NCBI RefSeq assembly: GCF_000943565.1
Contig: NZ_JTDW01000005.1
Location: 62,001 to 126,000 of the forward strand
Direction: 5' to 3'
Length of the DNA: 64,000 bases
Source: Neotamlana sedimentorum
Lineage (GTDB): Bacteria > Bacteroidota > Bacteroidia > Flavobacteriales > Flavobacteriaceae
The position numbers and the translations under genes were made by a program. Positions 28,808 through 37,086 of this stretch are shown piece by piece. The notes beneath the pieces were generated by a model. That model did not search any database. It saw nothing but the letters and a program-made list of their open reading frames with translations, and was not told the origin of the DNA. The stretch's first letter is position 1. Every line of letters starts with the position of its first letter.

Positions 28808-30217
28808 ATGAAAAAGGTTTTAACACTTGTTTTAGTATCTGCTCTAGGAGGTATTTTTACCCTAGGTGCTTACAAATTATTTTTAGAAAAAGATAAACCT
28901 GTAGTTTTAGCTACTACCGAAAGTAATCCATCATTTTTACCAACTACAAACCTTAACACAATATATAGTGCCGAAGATAAAGTAGATTTTACCGTTGCTG
29001 CCGAAAACACTGTAAATGCTGTGGTTCACGTAAAAAACATTACCATAAGTACTGGGCAAATGAGTTTTCAAGATTTATTTTTAGGAAGAAGTCCGCAACG
29101 TGCTCAAGAAGGAACAGGTTCTGGCGTTATTATTAATGCCGATGGTTACATTATAACAAACAACCATGTTATTAATAATTCTGACAAGCTTACCGTTACC
29201 TTAAATAACAACAAAACCTATGATGCAGAAATTGTAGGTACAGACCCTAAAACCGACATTGCGCTTTTAAAAATTGAAGCTGACGAAGATTTACCTTATG
29301 TAACTTTTGCAGATTCTGACACAGCTAAAATTGGTGAATGGGTATTGGCTGTTGGAAATCCGTTTAATTTAACATCGACCGTAACAGCCGGAATAATAAG
29401 TGCCAAAGCCAGAAATTTAGACCCAACAGGAACGTTTTTACAATCGTTTATTCAAACCGATGCTGCTGTAAATCCAGGAAACTCTGGTGGCGCACTTGTA
29501 AACACCAACGGTGAATTGGTAGGTATTAATACAGCTATATCATCGCAAACAGGATCTTATGTTGGTTATTCGTTTGCTGTACCAAGTAACATCGCGCGTC
29601 GTGTTATTGAAGATCTAATGGAATACGGTAATGTGCAAAACGGTATTTTAGGTATTAGCGGAGGTGCTTTAAACAGTAAATTCGCCGACGATTTAGGAAT
29701 AAATGATACCGAAGGCATTTATGTAGCGAGTGTAGTTGAAGATTCTGGAGCCGAAAAAGCGGGCATTGAAGAAGGCGATATTATTAAAGAAATAGATAAT
29801 ATTAAAGTATCGAAGTTTGCCGATTTAACTGGACATATTGGTGCTAAACGTGCCGGCGATAATGTATCTCTTAAAATTTTTAGAGATGGTAATATTAAAA
29901 CAATTCCTGTTACACTAACCAGAAACGAAACCTTTACAATGCCACTTGTAGGCATGGTAAAAAATGCGAAAAAACAAGAATTGAAAAAACTAAACGCATC
30001 AAACGGTGTAAAAATTACCGATTTAGACGCTCAATACGAATCTTACTGGAAAAAGAACGGTGTAACAGAAGGCTGTATTATTACTGCAATTAACGATATT
30101 GAAATTAATAATATCGATGATGTTAAAAACGCGATAAAAAACAAAACACAATACGAACCGTTACGAATTGAACTTATAAATTCCAATGGCGAAAAAGAAC
30201 GTTATAATTTTAGATAA
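28808..30217 (+). CDS. htrA: HtrA/DegP-type periplasmic serine protease
   Basis: Periplasmic quality-control protease of 469 residues. An N-terminal signal/anchor (1-24) precedes the trypsin-like domain, with the catalytic His in NNHVINN, Asp in KTDIALLKI and Ser in NPGNSGGALV. Two PDZ domains follow (about 275-370 and 385-469), the first recognisable by IYVASVVEDSGAEKAGIEEGDIIKE-like content. Monocistronic, bounded by a strong terminator; the upstream GTTAAAA array may regulate it. Confidence 0.95.
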   Translation: MKKVLTLVLVSALGGIFTLGAYKLFLEKDKPVVLATTESNPSFLPTTNLNTIYSAEDKVDFTVAAENTVNAVVHVKNITISTGQMSFQDLFLGRSPQRAQEGTGSGVIINADGYIITNNHVINNSDKLTVTLNNNKTYDAEIVGTDPKTDIALLKIEADEDLPYVTFADSDTAKIGEWVLAVGNPFNLTSTVTAGIISAKARNLDPTGTFLQSFIQTDAAVNPGNSGGALVNTNGELVGINTAISSQTGSYVGYSFAVPSNIARRVIEDLMEYGNVQNGILGISGGALNSKFADDLGINDTEGIYVASVVEDSGAEKAGIEEGDIIKEIDNIKVSKFADLTGHIGAKRAGDNVSLKIFRDGNIKTIPVTLTRNETFTMPLVGMVKNAKKQELKKLNASNGVKITDLDAQYESYWKKNGVTEGCIITAINDIEINNIDDVKNAIKNKTQYEPLRIELINSNGEKERYNFR

Positions 30218-30248
30218 TTTGTAAATTATAAAGTCTTTTCAATCTAAC

Positions 30249-30282
30249 AACCCTTCAAAATAAGATAATCTTTTGAAGGGTT
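30249..30282 (+). terminator. rho-independent terminator of htrA
   Basis: Twelve-base perfect stem AACCCTTCAAAA / TTTTGAAGGGTT with a 10-base loop, followed by ATTTTTTT. Confidence 0.9.
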
Positions 30283-30363
30283 ATTTTTTTCGTTAAACAG
30301 CTTACGAAAACGTTTGAAATATGGTATTTTTACTTCATAAAACTTTAAACTAAACTATATACT

Positions 30364-31812
30364 ATGAGTTTTAATAAAACTTATGAAAAGGAATTAGCCT
30401 TTCAAGCAGACCGAAGAAAAGCCACCGTAGAATTTATTAAAATAGTAAACGATCTTTGGTACGACAAGTCTATTGAATTAGTCATTTTTAGAAACCAATT
30501 AATTGATAGAAACGTAAGCCAAATTTTAAATTTACATGATTACGCTGGTAAATTTGTGCAGAAACCTATTTCTGTTTTCGATTCTGTTGAAATTGCTCAA
30601 GCCATAAAAACATTAAACTTACCTCCTGCTAAGCTTGATATAGGCAAACTTACCTTCGAATATCATTTAGAAGAAAATGCATATAGCAATGCCACGGCTT
30701 TTGTTGCTTCTAAATTAAAAGATGCCAGCAAAAATGGCTCCATTACCCCAAAAAACGTTGTTTTATACGGCTTTGGACGAATTGGAAGATTGGTAGCACG
30801 AGAACTCATGGTACGCACAGGTAAAGGAAACCAATTACGGCTTCGAGCTATTGTAACTCGTGGAGATATAAATGAACAAATTCTTGAAAAACGCGCTTCT
30901 TTACTTCGTAACGACTCCGTACATGGCGACTTTTTAGGAACGGTTAACATCGATGTAGAAAATCAAGCTTTAATAATTAATGGAACAACTGTTAAAATTA
31001 TTTCTGCAAATGCTCCAGAAAGTATCGATTATACCAAATTTAATATAAATAATGCTCTGGTTATTGACAATACAGGAGCTTTTCGAGACGATGCTGCCTT
31101 GAGTAAACACCTAAAAGCAAAAGGTGTAGACAAAGTTATTTTAACAGCTCCAGGTAAAGGCATTCCAAATATTGTTTATGGCGTAAATCACAAGAGCTAT
31201 AATCCAGACGAGTTAAACATATTCTCTGCGGCATCATGTACTACAAACGCCATTACACCTGTTTTAAAGGCTGTTGAAGATTCTTTTGGTGTAAAAAGCG
31301 GACATCTAGAAACCATTCATGCTTATACCAACGACCAAAATTTGGTCGATAATTTTCATAAAAAATACCGAAGAGGAAGAGCCGCAGGATTAAATATGGT
31401 TATAACAGAAACTGGAGCTGGTAGCGCTGTTGCCAAGGCTTTACCTAGTTTAGAAGGCAAATTAACATCGAATGCCATTCGAGTTCCTGTTCCAAATGGA
31501 TCATTAGCCATTTTAAATTTAGAATTAAAAAATAAAACCTCTCTCGATGGTGTAAACACAATTCTTAAAAAATATGCTTTAGAAGGCGATTTGGTTGAGC
31601 AAATAAAATACGAATTAAGCGACGAGTTAGTATCTAGCGATATTATAGGAAGCTCTGCTCCATCCATTTACGACAGCAAATCAACAATTGTTCGCAAAGA
31701 TGGGAAAAACATAATACTTTATATTTGGTATGATAATGAATATGGTTACAGCCATCAAGTTATTCGTTTAGCAAAATATGTTGCTAAAGTTAGGCGTTAT
31801 ACCTACTATTAA
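30364..31812 (+). CDS. gap: glyceraldehyde-3-phosphate dehydrogenase, long form
   Basis: A 482-residue GAPDH, about 140 residues longer than the usual enzyme. Residues 1-125 form a helical extension of unknown fold; the NAD-binding Rossmann motif VVLYGFGRIGRLVAREL begins near 128, the catalytic Cys is in SAASCTTNAITP, and WYDNEYGYSHQV closes the catalytic domain. Long GAPDHs of this type occur beside a normal GAPDH in Flavobacteriia and may serve gluconeogenesis or NADP-linked flux, but this is inference. Single gene between two terminators. Confidence 0.93.
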   Translation: MSFNKTYEKELAFQADRRKATVEFIKIVNDLWYDKSIELVIFRNQLIDRNVSQILNLHDYAGKFVQKPISVFDSVEIAQAIKTLNLPPAKLDIGKLTFEYHLEENAYSNATAFVASKLKDASKNGSITPKNVVLYGFGRIGRLVARELMVRTGKGNQLRLRAIVTRGDINEQILEKRASLLRNDSVHGDFLGTVNIDVENQALIINGTTVKIISANAPESIDYTKFNINNALVIDNTGAFRDDAALSKHLKAKGVDKVILTAPGKGIPNIVYGVNHKSYNPDELNIFSAASCTTNAITPVLKAVEDSFGVKSGHLETIHAYTNDQNLVDNFHKKYRRGRAAGLNMVITETGAGSAVAKALPSLEGKLTSNAIRVPVPNGSLAILNLELKNKTSLDGVNTILKKYALEGDLVEQIKYELSDELVSSDIIGSSAPSIYDSKSTIVRKDGKNIILYIWYDNEYGYSHQVIRLAKYVAKVRRYTYY

Positions 31813-31848
31813 TAGCATCTAAATTTATATTTTTACCGTATATAATAT

Positions 31849-31868
31849 AGCCTCATTAATTTGAGGCT
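31849..31868 (+). terminator. rho-independent terminator of gap
   Basis: Stem AGCCTCA / TGAGGCT with a 6-base loop, followed by five T residues. Confidence 0.78.
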
Positions 31869-31930
31869 TTTTATTTAAACTTAATTTTATAAATTAGTGA
31901 CCTAACATAACTATTTACATTTAACAATAA

Positions 31931-32551
31931 ATGAACACTATTAAATCTAACTTCTGGATACTATTAATTTGCCTTTTTACAACATTTTCGTTTGCTCAAA
32001 CTAATGAAGATGAAACTCAATCTATAAATACGGGCACCATAGATGATCAATTCGAATATCTATTAAGAAAATCCGGTAATTTTAAAGGGACTAATGGTCA
32101 ACCTTACGAAGCTGTAAAGTTAAGTATGATAAACGCTTTAAGAGAAAATACTAAAGACACTTTAAATACCATAAAAAAGAATTTAGTCGACACCAAAGCT
32201 GTCGTAGATACACAAGCCAAAGAAATTTCTACGTTAAAATCTAATTTAAATAACACTCAAAGCTCTTTAGATGCAACAAATGCCGAAAAAGACAGCATGT
32301 CTCTTTTCGGTATTCAGATGAGTAAAACGGGTTATAATAGCTTAATGTGGATTATAATTGCAGCATTATTAGCGCTATTATTACTTTTCATTTATAAATT
32401 TAAAAATAGTAATGCGATAACAAAAAGTGCTAAAAAAGCCTTAGCAGAAACCGAAGAAGAGTTCGAACAACACCGCAAAGTAGCTTTAGAGCGCGAACAA
32501 AAAGTACGCAGACAATTACAAGACGAAATTAATAAACAAAAAAATGCTTAA
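31931..32551 (+). CDS. membrane protein with signal peptide and coiled coils
   Basis: A 206-residue protein of unknown function. It has a signal peptide (1-22, ending TFSFAQ), a conserved-looking region FEYLLRKSGNFKGTNGQPYEAV, a coiled coil (about 70-120), a transmembrane helix (about 138-157) and a charged C-terminal coiled coil. Similar flavobacterial proteins are often labelled tRNA (guanine-N1)-methyltransferase, but nothing here looks like a methyltransferase, so that label should not be carried over. A near-match -7 box TACATTTA lies at 31916-31923. Confidence 0.75.
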   Translation: MNTIKSNFWILLICLFTTFSFAQTNEDETQSINTGTIDDQFEYLLRKSGNFKGTNGQPYEAVKLSMINALRENTKDTLNTIKKNLVDTKAVVDTQAKEISTLKSNLNNTQSSLDATNAEKDSMSLFGIQMSKTGYNSLMWIIIAALLALLLLFIYKFKNSNAITKSAKKALAETEEEFEQHRKVALEREQKVRRQLQDEINKQKNA

Positions 32552-32618
32552 AACTTTGTTAAAGCATTAAACCTATACTTTCACAACAAGTCTAACAGCT
32601 TAATAAAGCTATTTTTTA

Positions 32619-33128
32619 ATGAGAAAAAGTCTTTTATTAAGCTGTTTTTCTTTGTTCTTTTTACTAGCTGCTTGTGGCAATAAAAAGAATAAAAACACTT
32701 CAATAAATAATAACCAAGAAATAACTGTATATAATTTCAATACTATTGAACCATTATTATACAGTACTTCAAACAAAACCAAAATTGTTAACTTTTGGGC
32801 TATGTGGTGTGCGCCCTGTGTAAAGGAATTACCTTATTTACAGGAATATGCTCAAAAACATCCAAACGTTGAACTTTTATTGGTTAGTCTAGATTTTCCT
32901 GAAACTATTGAAAAGGAACTTAAACCTTTTTTAAAAGAAAAAAATATTACAGCCAAAGTGATTATGTTAGACGATCCTGATGCTAATTCGTGGATTAATA
33001 AAATAGATCCTAATTGGTCTGGCGCAATACCGTTTACTATTATTTCAATAAACAATAAACGTATGTTTTACGAGCGTTCTTTTGAAAATGTAGAAGATTT
33101 AAATAACGAAATTCAAAATAACTTTTAA
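32619..33128 (+). CDS. TlpA/ResA-like thioredoxin lipoprotein
   Basis: A 169-residue lipoprotein (lipobox LAAC) with a thioredoxin fold and the active site WAMWCAPCVKE. It is predicted to reduce or isomerise disulfides on the periplasmic face. The next gene, 18 bp downstream, encodes another thioredoxin-fold lipoprotein, so they probably work in the same compartment and transcript. Confidence 0.93.
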   Translation: MRKSLLLSCFSLFFLLAACGNKKNKNTSINNNQEITVYNFNTIEPLLYSTSNKTKIVNFWAMWCAPCVKELPYLQEYAQKHPNVELLLVSLDFPETIEKELKPFLKEKNITAKVIMLDDPDANSWINKIDPNWSGAIPFTIISINNKRMFYERSFENVEDLNNEIQNNF

Positions 33129-33146
33129 TTATAATTTTAACTACTT

Positions 33147-33920
33147 ATGAAAAAATTTAATGTATTAACAATAGCTCTAATTTTTACTTTAGGAGTATTG
33201 ACTTCATGCAAAAACAAATCTGAATCTAAAGAAAAAGAAGTTGTAAAACAGGAACACAAAGGCCCAAAGGGAGATCATCCACCAAAAGGCGAGCATCCAC
33301 CTAAACATCATGGCGACAGAAAAGGACCGCCTCCAGGAGGAAACCACAGTCCTGAACAAACAAAAACCTTGGAAGAAATTGGAGGCTATAAAATAGGTGA
33401 AACTGCAACCGATTTTAAACTTAAAAATGTTGATGGCAACCTGTTTTCGTTATCAAGTATTGAAAACGCTAAAGGTTACATTGTTGTGTTTACATGTAAC
33501 GAATGTCCGTTTGCAAAAATGTACGAAGACCGATTAGAAGAATTACACAAAAAATATGCTCCACAAGGATTTTCGGTTGTAGCTATAAACCCAAATGTTA
33601 ATGCCAACAGCGACAAAGAAAGTTTTGAAGCTATGCAAACTAGAGCTAAAGAAAAAGCATTTTCTTTTGTGTATTTAGCTGATGAAAATCAAGAAGTTTT
33701 CCCTAAATACGGTGCCGTTAGAACGCCTCACGTATTTTTATTAGATGCAGAAAGAAAAGTGCAATACATTGGCACCATTGATGACAATGCAAGATCGGCA
33801 AGTGATGTTAAAACAAAATATGTTGAAGATGCTATTGATGCATTATTAAAAGGTGAAAAGCCAGAAACAAACTTTACGAAAGCCATTGGTTGTCCGGTTA
33901 AACCTGTAAAAAAAGCATAA
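33147..33920 (+). CDS. thioredoxin-like redoxin lipoprotein with His/Pro-rich linker
   Basis: A 257-residue lipoprotein (lipobox LTSC). After the lipid anchor, residues about 30-70 form a linker rich in His, Pro, Gly and Lys with repeated DHPPKGEHPPKHHG-type units. The C-terminal domain (about 80-250) is an AhpC/Redoxin fold with FTCNECPFAKMY as its CxxC active site and RTPHVFLLD supplying the cis-Pro loop. The linker could bind metal ions or act as a spacer. Co-transcribed with the TlpA-like gene upstream. Confidence 0.9.
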   Translation: MKKFNVLTIALIFTLGVLTSCKNKSESKEKEVVKQEHKGPKGDHPPKGEHPPKHHGDRKGPPPGGNHSPEQTKTLEEIGGYKIGETATDFKLKNVDGNLFSLSSIENAKGYIVVFTCNECPFAKMYEDRLEELHKKYAPQGFSVVAINPNVNANSDKESFEAMQTRAKEKAFSFVYLADENQEVFPKYGAVRTPHVFLLDAERKVQYIGTIDDNARSASDVKTKYVEDAIDALLKGEKPETNFTKAIGCPVKPVKKA

Positions 33921-33944
33921 TTTTACAATAGATTTCTAAATTAA

Positions 33945-33968
33945 AAAACCGCAATAAATTGCGGTTTT
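33945..33968 (+). terminator. rho-independent terminator of the thioredoxin-like pair
   Basis: Ten-base perfect stem AAAACCGCAA / TTGCGGTTTT with loop TAAA, followed by more T residues. Confidence 0.88.
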
Positions 33969-34029
33969 TTTTATGTCTTCCAAAAATTAAAAGTAATTTT
34001 AAAACCAAAATTAATTCCTGTGTTTTCAA

Positions 34030-34998
34030 ATGAAATGTTTTAAAATTATACTCGGTTTTTTATTTACAATTACAGTAGCTTGTGCACAAAACGATTTATG
34101 CTTTGGCGAAAAATTCCCTTTAAAATTAGGGCAAGCAACACCTTATGCTAAAGTTTCTGTTGGAAACATTGAAGGTTATTTTTTAGTTGATTTCGGAACC
34201 ACATCTAGCACCATTGATACCAATAACTTTATTAACGGCAAGCCTATTGTTAATAGCTCCAACAAATACAACAACTTTAATTTTCTTGGTAATTGGGGAT
34301 CAGTAAGTTTATATCATCAAAACCATAAAAACATTGCAGGATTAACTAATTTTAAACAAGCTGGCATTATTGGAACCGACTTTTTAACTACCAATATTTA
34401 TATGTTGGATTACGAAAATAATGCCATTTACAAATCGGCTGCATTCAATTTCTGCATGAACGAAACATTAATTAGTAAAGATTTTAAGGCTGCATCTAGT
34501 GTTGGTTATTATTCAAACGATTATACTAAATTAAATAACGATTGTACAGCGAACATCCCAACCATTCCAGTAAAAATTGGTACTATTAGTGCCACTGCTC
34601 AAATAGATTCGGGTTATGACGATGCCAAATACCGCCACTCCATAAATATTAATCGGGCCTTTTTTAATGCTTTAATTGATGCAGGCATTTATTTAGTTGA
34701 AAACCCTTCAGCAAATATAACGTTAAGCACTTGCGTTGGTTATTATAGTGAAGCTGTTAAAGCCTATAAATTGCCTAAAGGTGTAAAATTCTCGATTACT
34801 TCGATTGATGGTTCGCCTATATTTTTAACCAACGATGTAAATATATTTTTAAAACAAACACCACCTGAAGCTCAAACCTGCGGAGGTATTGGTACTTGGA
34901 AAATTCCTGCTGCACAACTAGGTGCTTCCTTTTTAATGGATAGCAAAAAGGTGGTTTTCGACCCGTTTCAATCGAAAGTTTGGTTTTATACTAAGTAA
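34030..34998 (+). CDS. secreted aspartic-protease-like protein
   Basis: A 322-residue protein with a signal peptide (1-19). Two motifs match the two lobes of aspartic proteases: VDFGTTSS with D54 in the first half and IDSGYDD with D193 in the second. Each is followed further on by a hydrophobic-Gly segment (GIIGTDFL and LGASFLMD), as in pepsin/retropepsin folds. Both Asp are present, but the canonical D-T/S-G-T/S is altered (DFGT, DSGY), so activity is uncertain. Single gene after a terminator. Confidence 0.65.
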   Translation: MKCFKIILGFLFTITVACAQNDLCFGEKFPLKLGQATPYAKVSVGNIEGYFLVDFGTTSSTIDTNNFINGKPIVNSSNKYNNFNFLGNWGSVSLYHQNHKNIAGLTNFKQAGIIGTDFLTTNIYMLDYENNAIYKSAAFNFCMNETLISKDFKAASSVGYYSNDYTKLNNDCTANIPTIPVKIGTISATAQIDSGYDDAKYRHSININRAFFNALIDAGIYLVENPSANITLSTCVGYYSEAVKAYKLPKGVKFSITSIDGSPIFLTNDVNIFLKQTPPEAQTCGGIGTWKIPAAQLGASFLMDSKKVVFDPFQSKVWFYTK

Positions 34999-34999
34999 T

Positions 35000-35605
35000 C
35001 TAATGTTTATTAAATGCCTTCACCCCTGCTTCAATTTTAGTTCGTAAATAATTTACGCGAGGCACAATGGGGCAAGAATACTTTTCATTATATGCGCAGT
35101 AAGGATTGTAAGCTTGGTTAAAGTCAATAATTATATTATCATCTTCCGGAATTCTTAAATCAATGTAACGCCCGCCTCCGTAACTTGTGCTTCCGTTAGT
35201 TTCATCTAAAAAGGGTAAAAACAAATAATCTTCAAAACCTTCTCGCTGCATTAATTCTAAACCTTGGTAAACATTTAGTTTATATGGCTTTCCTTTTAAT
35301 TCAAAATGTAAAACCCCATAAATACGTTCTTTAGTCAACCTATTTGTTGTTGTTTTCATATTAAACCATTTGCTATCTGGAGTGCGCTCTAATTTTGCAT
35401 TTACAACATAAACAGAGTCTACTTTAAAAAAATCTAAACCTTCAAACGCTTTTCTATCATTCTTTTTTAATGGAGAAGTAGAAGCATCTTTATATTCTGC
35501 ATTCAATTCCTTTTGAAAATCGGTTTCTCCCTTTAAAAATCGCTTTTTTTGAGCACATCCGCTTAAACAAATTAGCGCTGTAAACAATATAATTATTGGT
35601 TTCAT
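35000..35605 (-). CDS. DUF1684 family lipoprotein
   Basis: A 201-residue lipoprotein (MKPIIILF start, lipobox LSGC) with the DUF1684 fold: YGVLHFELKGKPYKLNVYQ, then LFLPFLDETNGSTSYGGGRYIDL and DFNQAYNPYCAYNEKYSCP, the family's invariant C-terminal core. Function unknown. The start at 35605 is chosen over in-frame ATG 35620 and 35671 because the -7 box at 35623-35630 places transcription after 35620. Convergent with the aspartic-protease-like gene. Confidence 0.88.
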   Translation of the reverse strand: MKPIIILFTALICLSGCAQKKRFLKGETDFQKELNAEYKDASTSPLKKNDRKAFEGLDFFKVDSVYVVNAKLERTPDSKWFNMKTTTNRLTKERIYGVLHFELKGKPYKLNVYQGLELMQREGFEDYLFLPFLDETNGSTSYGGGRYIDLRIPEDDNIIIDFNQAYNPYCAYNEKYSCPIVPRVNYLRTKIEAGVKAFNKH

Positions 35606-35622
35606 ATTAAATTTTTTCATTT

Positions 35623-35630
35623 CAAAAATA
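35623..35630 (-). promoter_or_regulatory. -7 promoter element of the DUF1684 gene
   Basis: Minus-strand TATTTTTG, exact TAnnTTTG, 17 bp before the ATG at 35605. It decides the start. Confidence 0.6.
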
Positions 35631-35650
35631 CAACTTAAAACTTTTTTAAC

Positions 35651-35658
35651 TAGTTTTG
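35651..35658 (+). promoter_or_regulatory. -7 promoter element of a short orphan transcript
   Basis: Plus-strand TAGTTTTG, exact TAnnTTTG. The next plus-strand structure is a 26-codon ORF and then the terminator at 35786-35812, well before the MFS gene. Confidence 0.45.
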
Positions 35659-35679
35659 AGGAAGCAAACAAAAAATATT

Positions 35680-35760
35680 ATGCGTTTATATATTTCAACT
35701 TGTAAAAAATTATTCACCTCGGTTAAGCAAAGAGGTTGGGTTTTTTATGTTTTGAAATAA
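35680..35760 (+). CDS. possible 26-residue leader or small peptide
   Basis: ATG to TAA frame of 26 codons, basic with a hydrophobic end (MRLYISTCKKLF ... GWVFYVLK). It lies between a -7 box and a strong terminator, and a small hairpin ACCTC/GAGGT followed by T residues overlaps its second half. It may be a leader peptide, a small-RNA by-product or chance; the transcript is better supported than the peptide. Confidence 0.3.
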   Translation: MRLYISTCKKLFTSVKQRGWVFYVLK

Positions 35761-35785
35761 TGCATTAACGCATTTACAAATATAT

Positions 35786-35812
35786 AAGCCCGACTTTATT
35801 TAAGTCGGGCTT
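35786..35812 (+). terminator. orphan rho-independent terminator upstream of the MFS gene
   Basis: Eleven-base perfect stem AAGCCCGACTT / AAGTCGGGCTT followed by TTTTT on the plus strand only. The flanking genes diverge from this interval, so it must end a short upstream plus-strand RNA or act as an attenuator for the MFS gene 38 bp downstream. Confidence 0.85.
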
Positions 35813-35850
35813 TTTTTATTAATAAAAAAATAGAATATCAAATTTTAATC

Positions 35851-37086
35851 ATGAAAAATCTATTTAACAACTACATAAATACTTTTAAAGGCTTATCTAG
35901 AGAAATCTGGTGGCTTGCTTTTATTACTTTAATAAATAGAGCTGGTACCATGGTTATTCCATTTTTGTCGTTATACTTAAAAGAAGATTTAAATTTTACG
36001 GTTGCCGATGTTGGGTGGGTAATGAGCGCCTTTGGTTTAGGTTCGGTTGCGGGCTCTTGGTTAGGTGGTAAATTAACCGATACTTTAGGCTATTACAAAG
36101 TTATGGTGCGAAGTTTATTAAGCACTGGTATTTTATTTATTGTCCTCCAATTTTTAAACACTTTTGCGTCTATTTGTTTCGGTATTTTTGTTGTAATGCT
36201 CGTAGCCGATACGTTTAGGCCAGCTATGTTTGTGGCATTAAATGCTTACAGTAAACCAGAAAACAAAATACGTTCGTTAACTTTAATTCGATTAGCTATA
36301 AATTTAGGTTTTTCGGCAGGTCCTGCCCTTGGAGGCTTAATAATTACAGGATTAGGTTATGGCGGACTTTTTTGGGTAGATGGTATTACGTGTATAGCTG
36401 CAACCTTAGTATTAATAAATGTATTACATCCTAAAAAAGCAAAGATTTTAGATGAAGTTAAAACAGAAAATCCAGTTTCGGCTTATTCCGATAAAGCATT
36501 TCTTATATTTTTAGTAGCTATGATGTTATTTGGTATTGTATTTCTTCAATATTTTTCAACCATAACCATATATTACAAAGATGTACATGTTTTAAGTGAA
36601 TTTGAAATTGGAATAATTTTAGGTCTTAACGGATTTCTTATTTTTGTATTTGAAATGCCTTTAATTAAGTGGCTAGAAAACTCAAAATACAGCAAACTTA
36701 GTCTTATGTTTTTTGGCGCTATTTTAACAGGTTTAAGTTTATTAATTTTAAACTTAACAACTTGGTCTGGAGTTTTAATTATAGGTATGTTATTAATGAC
36801 ATTTGGCGAAATGATAGCCTTTCCTTTTTCTAACGCATTTGCTGTAGATCGTGCGAAAAAAGGTAATCAAGGTGAATACATGGCTTTATATTCCATCTCG
36901 TTTTCTGTGGCTCATATTTTTGGGCATAATGCAGGGTTACAACTTGCAGGAACCGTTGGTTATAATACAACTTGGTATATTATTACGGCTATTGCAGCCA
37001 TTTGTGCCATTATATTATTTAGCCTAAATGAAAAATTAAAAACTGATAATAAAAGAAAAGCTTGGAAAATAAAAAAGATATCATAA
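35851..37086 (+). CDS. major facilitator superfamily transporter
   Basis: A 411-residue protein with 12 predicted transmembrane helices. The loop 2-3 motif GSWLGGKLTDTLGYYKV matches the MFS motif GxLaDrxGrr, and the second half carries a weaker counterpart. It resembles DHA1-type drug or metabolite exporters; the substrate is unknown. Its 3' end overlaps ypdA by 25 bp, implying coupled expression. A strong terminator lies upstream of it. Confidence 0.9.
   Translation: MKNLFNNYINTFKGLSREIWWLAFITLINRAGTMVIPFLSLYLKEDLNFTVADVGWVMSAFGLGSVAGSWLGGKLTDTLGYYKVMVRSLLSTGILFIVLQFLNTFASICFGIFVVMLVADTFRPAMFVALNAYSKPENKIRSLTLIRLAINLGFSAGPALGGLIITGLGYGGLFWVDGITCIAATLVLINVLHPKKAKILDEVKTENPVSAYSDKAFLIFLVAMMLFGIVFLQYFSTITIYYKDVHVLSEFEIGIILGLNGFLIFVFEMPLIKWLENSKYSKLSLMFFGAILTGLSLLILNLTTWSGVLIIGMLLMTFGEMIAFPFSNAFAVDRAKKGNQGEYMALYSISFSVAHIFGHNAGLQLAGTVGYNTTWYIITAIAAICAIILFSLNEKLKTDNKRKAWKIKKIS

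Noticed and set aside
31931-32551. tRNA (guanine-N1)-methyltransferase annotation
   Set aside because: The protein has a signal peptide, coiled coils and one membrane helix and no methyltransferase motif; the label seems to be a propagated error.
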